Positions 5,352 through 9,114 of a DNA stretch of 9,114 nt are shown in pieces. Numbering within the stretch: position 1 is the stretch's first letter; each line of letters begins with the position of its first letter. The stretch comes from an uncultured Oscillospiraceae bacterium (lineage in GTDB: Bacteria; Bacillota; Clostridia; Oscillospirales; Oscillospiraceae), in NCBI GenBank assembly GCA_934646175.1, contig CAKUEI010000067.1:1-9114 (forward strand), given 5' to 3'. Under the pieces are notes generated by a model that had not been told where the DNA came from, did no database searches, and saw only the letters and a program-made list of their open reading frames with translations. The position numbers and the translations under genes are program-made.

Positions 5352-8300
5352 TTGAAAAAGAAAAATCGTATCCTCACCGATGCGCTTCGGGAAGTAAAGC
5401 ACACGAAAAGCCGCTTTTTCTCCCTCTTCCTGCTCTCGGCCCTGTCGGTTGCCTTTCTGGCGGGCCTGCGCACCACCGCCCCGGACATGCAGCACTCCGC
5501 CGACCTTTATTTTGACGATACCCGCATGATGGATATCCACGTACTCTCCACCCTAGGCCTCACCCAGGACGATGTGGATGCGCTGGCCCAGCGGCCAGAG
5601 CTTTCGCAGGTGGAGGGGGCCTACACCGTGGACGCCATGCTCTCCCTCACCGCCGGCGACAGCGTGGTCAAGACCATCTCCTACCGGGAGGGTGGCCTGA
5701 ACCAGCCCACGCTGGTAGAGGGCCGGATGCCGCAGGCCCCCAACGAATGCCTGCTGGACTCCGCCCTGCTGGACGATTCCATGCACATCGGCGACACCCT
5801 GACCTTTGATCCCGGCGACGGCGACATGAAGGACGCCTTCGCCTATGCCTCCTACACCATCGTGGGCACCGCCCGCACCCCGTTGTATATCGCCATCGAC
5901 CGTGGAACCTCCACCCTGGGCAGCGGCCGGGTGGCCGCCTACATTCTCATCCCGGAGGAGGGCTATTCCCTCGATATTTATACGGACATTTATGCCACCG
6001 TTGCCGGTGCGGAGGATCTCAACTGCTACACCGACGCCTATGGCGACCTGCTGGAGCAGACCACCGACGCTCTGTCCCCTCTGGGCGACCAGCGGGCCGA
6101 CGCCCGCTATGACGAGGTGGTGGGCGACGCGCAGGACCAGCTTGCCGATGCCCAGCAGAAGCTGGACGACGCACAGCAGGAGGCAGACGAACAGCTTGCC
6201 GACGCCGCCAAAGAGCTTGCCGACGCCCGGAAAAAGCTGGACTCCGGCTGGAAGGATTACCGCTCCGGCCTTGCGGAGCTTGCTGACCAGAAAGCGGACG
6301 GTCAGCGCCAGATCGAAGAAAACGAGCAGAAGCTCGCTGACGCCGCTGCAGAGCTTTCCGATGCGGAGGAGCAGCTTGCCGACGCCCTCGATTCCCTTCA
6401 GGAGGGAGAGACTCAGTACGAATCCGGCCGACTGAAATATGAAAAGGGCGTGGCCGACTACGAGTCCGGCCTTGCGGACTACGAGTCCGGCAAAAAGGAG
6501 TACGATCAGGGCGCCGCCGCACTGGCCGCCGCCTCTTCCCAGCTCTCTGCCGCCAAGCAGCAGCTGGACACCCAGCAAGCTTCTTTCGATACGCTGGTCG
6601 CCACCCTCCGCGCTTCCCTTGCCCCCCGGCCCACGCCGCCTTCTGGCGGCGGCAACGGGGAAACCGGCGGTGAAACGGGCGGTGACACCGGCAGCGGCGA
6701 AGGGGCACCCACCCCCGGGGGGAACGGCGATGCCCAGACTCAAAGCGCCATTGCCCTTCTTACGGGCGGCACTGCCGTTTCCGACCCGCTCGCCAGCAAC
6801 AGTGCCTTCCTCGCCGCCCTTCGGGCGGAGCAGGCCCTTCCGGCGGAGCAGCGCACCCTTACTCCTTCCGTGGACCTGATCCTTACCCAGATGGCTGCGG
6901 CCCAGCCGGAGGCGCAGATCCCCGCCAGTTCCGCCGCCCTGCTGGCCGCGTCGGACGCCCTGGCGGACGGCTGGTCCCAGTATCAGTCCGGCCTGCAGAG
7001 CTATCAGAGCGGTGCCGCCCAACTCAGCGCCGCCGCCACCCAGCTTGCTGAGGCGAAAAAGCAGCTGGACGAGGCCAAGCAGCAGCTGGACGAGGCGGAG
7101 GCCACCCTTTCCGACAGCCGCAAGACTCTGGACGAGGGCTGGACGGACTACTATTCCGGCAAGGCGGACTATGAATCCGGCCTTGCGGAGTATCAGGACG
7201 GTGTCCGCCAGCTGAGCGACGCCAAGCAGCAGCTGCGAGAAGGCATTGCCGCCGGCGAAAAGCGGCTGGCCTCCGCCCTCCGCACCCTGCAGAAGGGCGA
7301 GCGCGATTATGAGACCGGCCTTTCCGATTACGAGACCGGCAAGGTCAAGGCCGAGACCAAGCTGGGTGACGCCCGGAACGAGCTGAACGATGCCGCCCGC
7401 AAAATTCAGGACATTGAGGACTGCAAGTGGTACATTCTGGACCGGAGCACCAACATCGGCTTTGTCACCTTCGGGCAGGACAGTGACCGCATGAGCGGCC
7501 TTGCCTCCGTCTTCCCCCTCATCTTCTTCCTGGTGGCCGCACTGGTGTGCCTGACCACCATGACCCGCATGGTGGAGGAGCAGCGGGTGCAGATCGGCGG
7601 GCTGAAGGCCCTTGGCTTTTCCAAGGGGGCCATCGCTTTCAAATACGTTGGCTATGGCTTTTCCACCGGGCTTTTGGGCGGTATCTTCGGCCTGATCGCC
7701 GGATGCATCTCCATCCCGTGGATCATCTATAACGCATGGTGCATCATGTATGCCCTGCCCCCCATCACCTTCCTGCCCCAGCCCGTTATCTGCACCATTT
7801 CCCTGCTGGCCGCCGTGCTGGTGCTCACCCTGTCGGCCCTGGCCGCCTGTCTGGAAGCGCTGCGCTCCGTTCCCGCCCAGCTCATGCGCCCCAAGGCGCC
7901 CCCGGCGGGCAAGCGGGTGCTGCTGGAGCATATCCCCTTCCTGTGGAAGCGCTTTTCCTTCAATCAGAAGGTCACCCTCCGCAACCTTTTCCGGTATAAA
8001 AAGCGCTTTATCATGACCCTAGCGGGCATCTGCGGCTGCACCGCCCTGATCGCCACTGGCTTCGGCATCCGGGACTCCATCTACGCGATCATGGATAAGC
8101 AGTATGACGAACTGACCCACTATACCGCCACCCTTTCCGTGGCGGACAACGTGACGGAAAGCGAACGTCAGCAGCTCACCCGCGCGCTGGACAGCTGCGA
8201 CGATGTGGCCGATTACCTCATGTGCACCCAGACCTCCGTCACCGCGGAGACCAGCGCCTACTCCCTCTCCGCCAATGTAGTCTCCGCCGCCACCCCGCAG

Positions 8301-9095
8301 GAGCTGGAGCGTTTCTTCACCTATCGGGAGCGGCTCAGCGGGGAGAGTGTCCCCTTTGAAGAGGACAGCGTCCTCCTCTCCGAGAAAACGGCCACCATGC
8401 TGGGCGTTTCCCCCGGCGACACCGTCACCCTCGTCTCCGGGGATGACCGGTACGAGGTCACCGTCACCGGCATCATCGAGCATTACGTGCAGCACTATTT
8501 CTACATGACCGATTCCACCTATGAACAGGTCTTCGGCCACGCGCCGGATGACAATTCCTACCTTCTCCGCTATGTGGACAACACCCAGGACACCGCCGAC
8601 CGGGTGGCCCTCCGCCTGGTCTCCCTCTCTGGGGTCACCAGCCTCACCCGGCTGCAGGCCATGCGGGACACCATGCAGCACAGCATGGAGGCGGTGGATT
8701 ACGCTGTGGTGCTCATTATCATCTCCGCCGCCGCTCTGGCCTTTGTGGTGCTTTATAACCTTACCAACATCAACATCACCGAGCGAATGCGTGAGCTGGC
8801 CACTCTGAAAGTGCTGGGCTTCTATGACCGGGAGCTCTCCGCCTACGTCTACCGGGAGAATATCCTGCTCACCATTCTGGGCGCCCTTCTGGGCCTTGTG
8901 GCAGGCAAATTCCTGCACATGTACCTCATTCACACGGTGGAGATCGACATGGTCATGTTCGGTCGGAACATCAACCTCTCCAGCTATGTGATCTCCGCCG
9001 TCCTCACTGTGATCTTCTCTCTGACGGTGAATCTGGTGGCCCACAAAAAGCTGAAAAAGCTCAGCATGGTGGAGTCGCTGAAAACCGTGGAGTAA
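5352..9095 (+). CDS. Large FtsX-like ABC permease with internal coiled-coil hairpin
   Basis: This gene encodes 1247 residues, the membrane partner of the preceding ATPase. Layout: TM1 about 20-40; an extracytoplasmic domain about 41-250; coiled-coil arm 1 about 255-424; a Gly/Pro-rich tip about 425-463 plus an Ala-rich helical stretch to about 525; coiled-coil arm 2 about 526-690; FtsX module 1 with three TM segments about 715-850; a cytoplasmic linker about 850-883; TM5 about 884-905; a second extracytoplasmic domain about 906-1105; and FtsX module 2 about 1110-1245. Both modules show the family coupling segment (GGLKALGF and ATLKVLGF). It is therefore a fused pseudo-dimer with about eight TM helices, and only the first half carries the coiled coil. 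Start: TTG 5352 has AAAGGAG (5335-5341) at 10 bases and gives the typical N-terminus MKKKNRIL. The in-frame GTG at 5331 has no Shine-Dalgarno and would place the good one inside the gene. Family relatives are widespread in Firmicutes and Actinobacteria. Export or envelope mechanotransmission is plausible, but the substrate is unknown. Confidence 0.93.
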   Translation: MKKKNRILTDALREVKHTKSRFFSLFLLSALSVAFLAGLRTTAPDMQHSADLYFDDTRMMDIHVLSTLGLTQDDVDALAQRPELSQVEGAYTVDAMLSLTAGDSVVKTISYREGGLNQPTLVEGRMPQAPNECLLDSALLDDSMHIGDTLTFDPGDGDMKDAFAYASYTIVGTARTPLYIAIDRGTSTLGSGRVAAYILIPEEGYSLDIYTDIYATVAGAEDLNCYTDAYGDLLEQTTDALSPLGDQRADARYDEVVGDAQDQLADAQQKLDDAQQEADEQLADAAKELADARKKLDSGWKDYRSGLAELADQKADGQRQIEENEQKLADAAAELSDAEEQLADALDSLQEGETQYESGRLKYEKGVADYESGLADYESGKKEYDQGAAALAAASSQLSAAKQQLDTQQASFDTLVATLRASLAPRPTPPSGGGNGETGGETGGDTGSGEGAPTPGGNGDAQTQSAIALLTGGTAVSDPLASNSAFLAALRAEQALPAEQRTLTPSVDLILTQMAAAQPEAQIPASSAALLAASDALADGWSQYQSGLQSYQSGAAQLSAAATQLAEAKKQLDEAKQQLDEAEATLSDSRKTLDEGWTDYYSGKADYESGLAEYQDGVRQLSDAKQQLREGIAAGEKRLASALRTLQKGERDYETGLSDYETGKVKAETKLGDARNELNDAARKIQDIEDCKWYILDRSTNIGFVTFGQDSDRMSGLASVFPLIFFLVAALVCLTTMTRMVEEQRVQIGGLKALGFSKGAIAFKYVGYGFSTGLLGGIFGLIAGCISIPWIIYNAWCIMYALPPITFLPQPVICTISLLAAVLVLTLSALAACLEALRSVPAQLMRPKAPPAGKRVLLEHIPFLWKRFSFNQKVTLRNLFRYKKRFIMTLAGICGCTALIATGFGIRDSIYAIMDKQYDELTHYTATLSVADNVTESERQQLTRALDSCDDVADYLMCTQTSVTAETSAYSLSANVVSAATPQELERFFTYRERLSGESVPFEEDSVLLSEKTATMLGVSPGDTVTLVSGDDRYEVTVTGIIEHYVQHYFYMTDSTYEQVFGHAPDDNSYLLRYVDNTQDTADRVALRLVSLSGVTSLTRLQAMRDTMQHSMEAVDYAVVLIIISAAALAFVVLYNLTNINITERMRELATLKVLGFYDRELSAYVYRENILLTILGALLGLVAGKFLHMYLIHTVEIDMVMFGRNINLSSYVISAVLTVIFSLTVNLVAHKKLKKLSMVESLKTVE
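6456..6491 (+). repeat. 21-bp-period direct repeat in coiled-coil arm 1
   Basis: The 15-mer GACTACGAGTCCGGC occurs at 6456-6470 and 6477-6491. It encodes two of five successive heptads of the form Y-[ED]-x-G-x-x-x (about residues 357-391 of the permease). Exact repetition at the codon level points to recent duplication or conversion of heptad units. Confidence 0.85.
7061..7096 (+). repeat. 21-bp-period direct repeat in coiled-coil arm 2
   Basis: GCAGCTGGACGAGGC occurs at 7061-7075 and again at 7082-7096. It encodes two consecutive QLDEAK/QLDEAE heptads of the descending coiled-coil arm. Confidence 0.85.
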
Positions 9096-9114
9096 GCTCC
9101 TGTCCCCTCATTCC

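Noticed and set aside
5553..7931. 792-codon open frame on the minus strand opposite the permease gene
   Set aside because: It mirrors the heptad repeats of the + strand (Leu/Gly/Val-rich repeats), and no family is recognisable. It is a shadow caused by codon bias and repetition.

Overview
This GC-rich window has AT-rich intergenic strips and strong AGGAG-type ribosome binding sites. All its genes lie on the + strand. The protein families and composition suggest a chromosome segment from a high-GC, gut-type Clostridium relative (Oscillospiraceae-like Firmicutes). That placement is an inference from style and family content; no marker gene in the window proves it.

Layout. (1) Positions 1-705 hold the 3' part of a parvulin-type peptidyl-prolyl isomerase gene (PpiC/PrsA-like) whose 5' end lies outside the window. 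It ends in an acidic Ser/Pro/Thr tail with 8-residue repeats and is followed by a textbook intrinsic terminator (771-813). (2) Positions 895-3513 encode a complete P2A-type (SERCA/PMCA-like) cation-transporting P-type ATPase, probably a Ca2+ exporter, behind a TATAAT -10 box. (3) Positions 3616-4467 encode a YitT-family membrane protein with a C-terminal DUF2179 domain. It has its own good promoter (TTGCAT-17-TACACT) and terminator (4487-4518). (4) Positions 4616-5317 and 5352-9095 form a two-gene ABC transporter operon: a MacB/LolD/FtsE-type ATPase, and a 1247-residue fused permease with two FtsX modules and a very long coiled-coil hairpin inserted in the first half. Transcription of this pair probably starts in an AT-only inverted repeat containing a perfect TATAAT.

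How they work together. The last two genes clearly form one machine. Two copies of the ATPase would drive one pseudo-dimeric permease, and the coiled-coil arm would project outside the membrane. The isomerase, the P-type ATPase and the YitT protein appear to be independent envelope or ion-homeostasis transcription units separated by terminators or promoters.

The most notable non-coding signal is a 16-bp near-palindrome at 3617-3632. It matches the bacterial centromere site parS at 15 of 16 positions and sits on the start of the YitT-family gene. The most notable protein is the permease with its symmetric coiled-coil insert and glycine-rich tip. I saw no tRNA, rRNA, CRISPR array, insertion sequence or phage gene. 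No intergenic stretch exceeds 300 bases.
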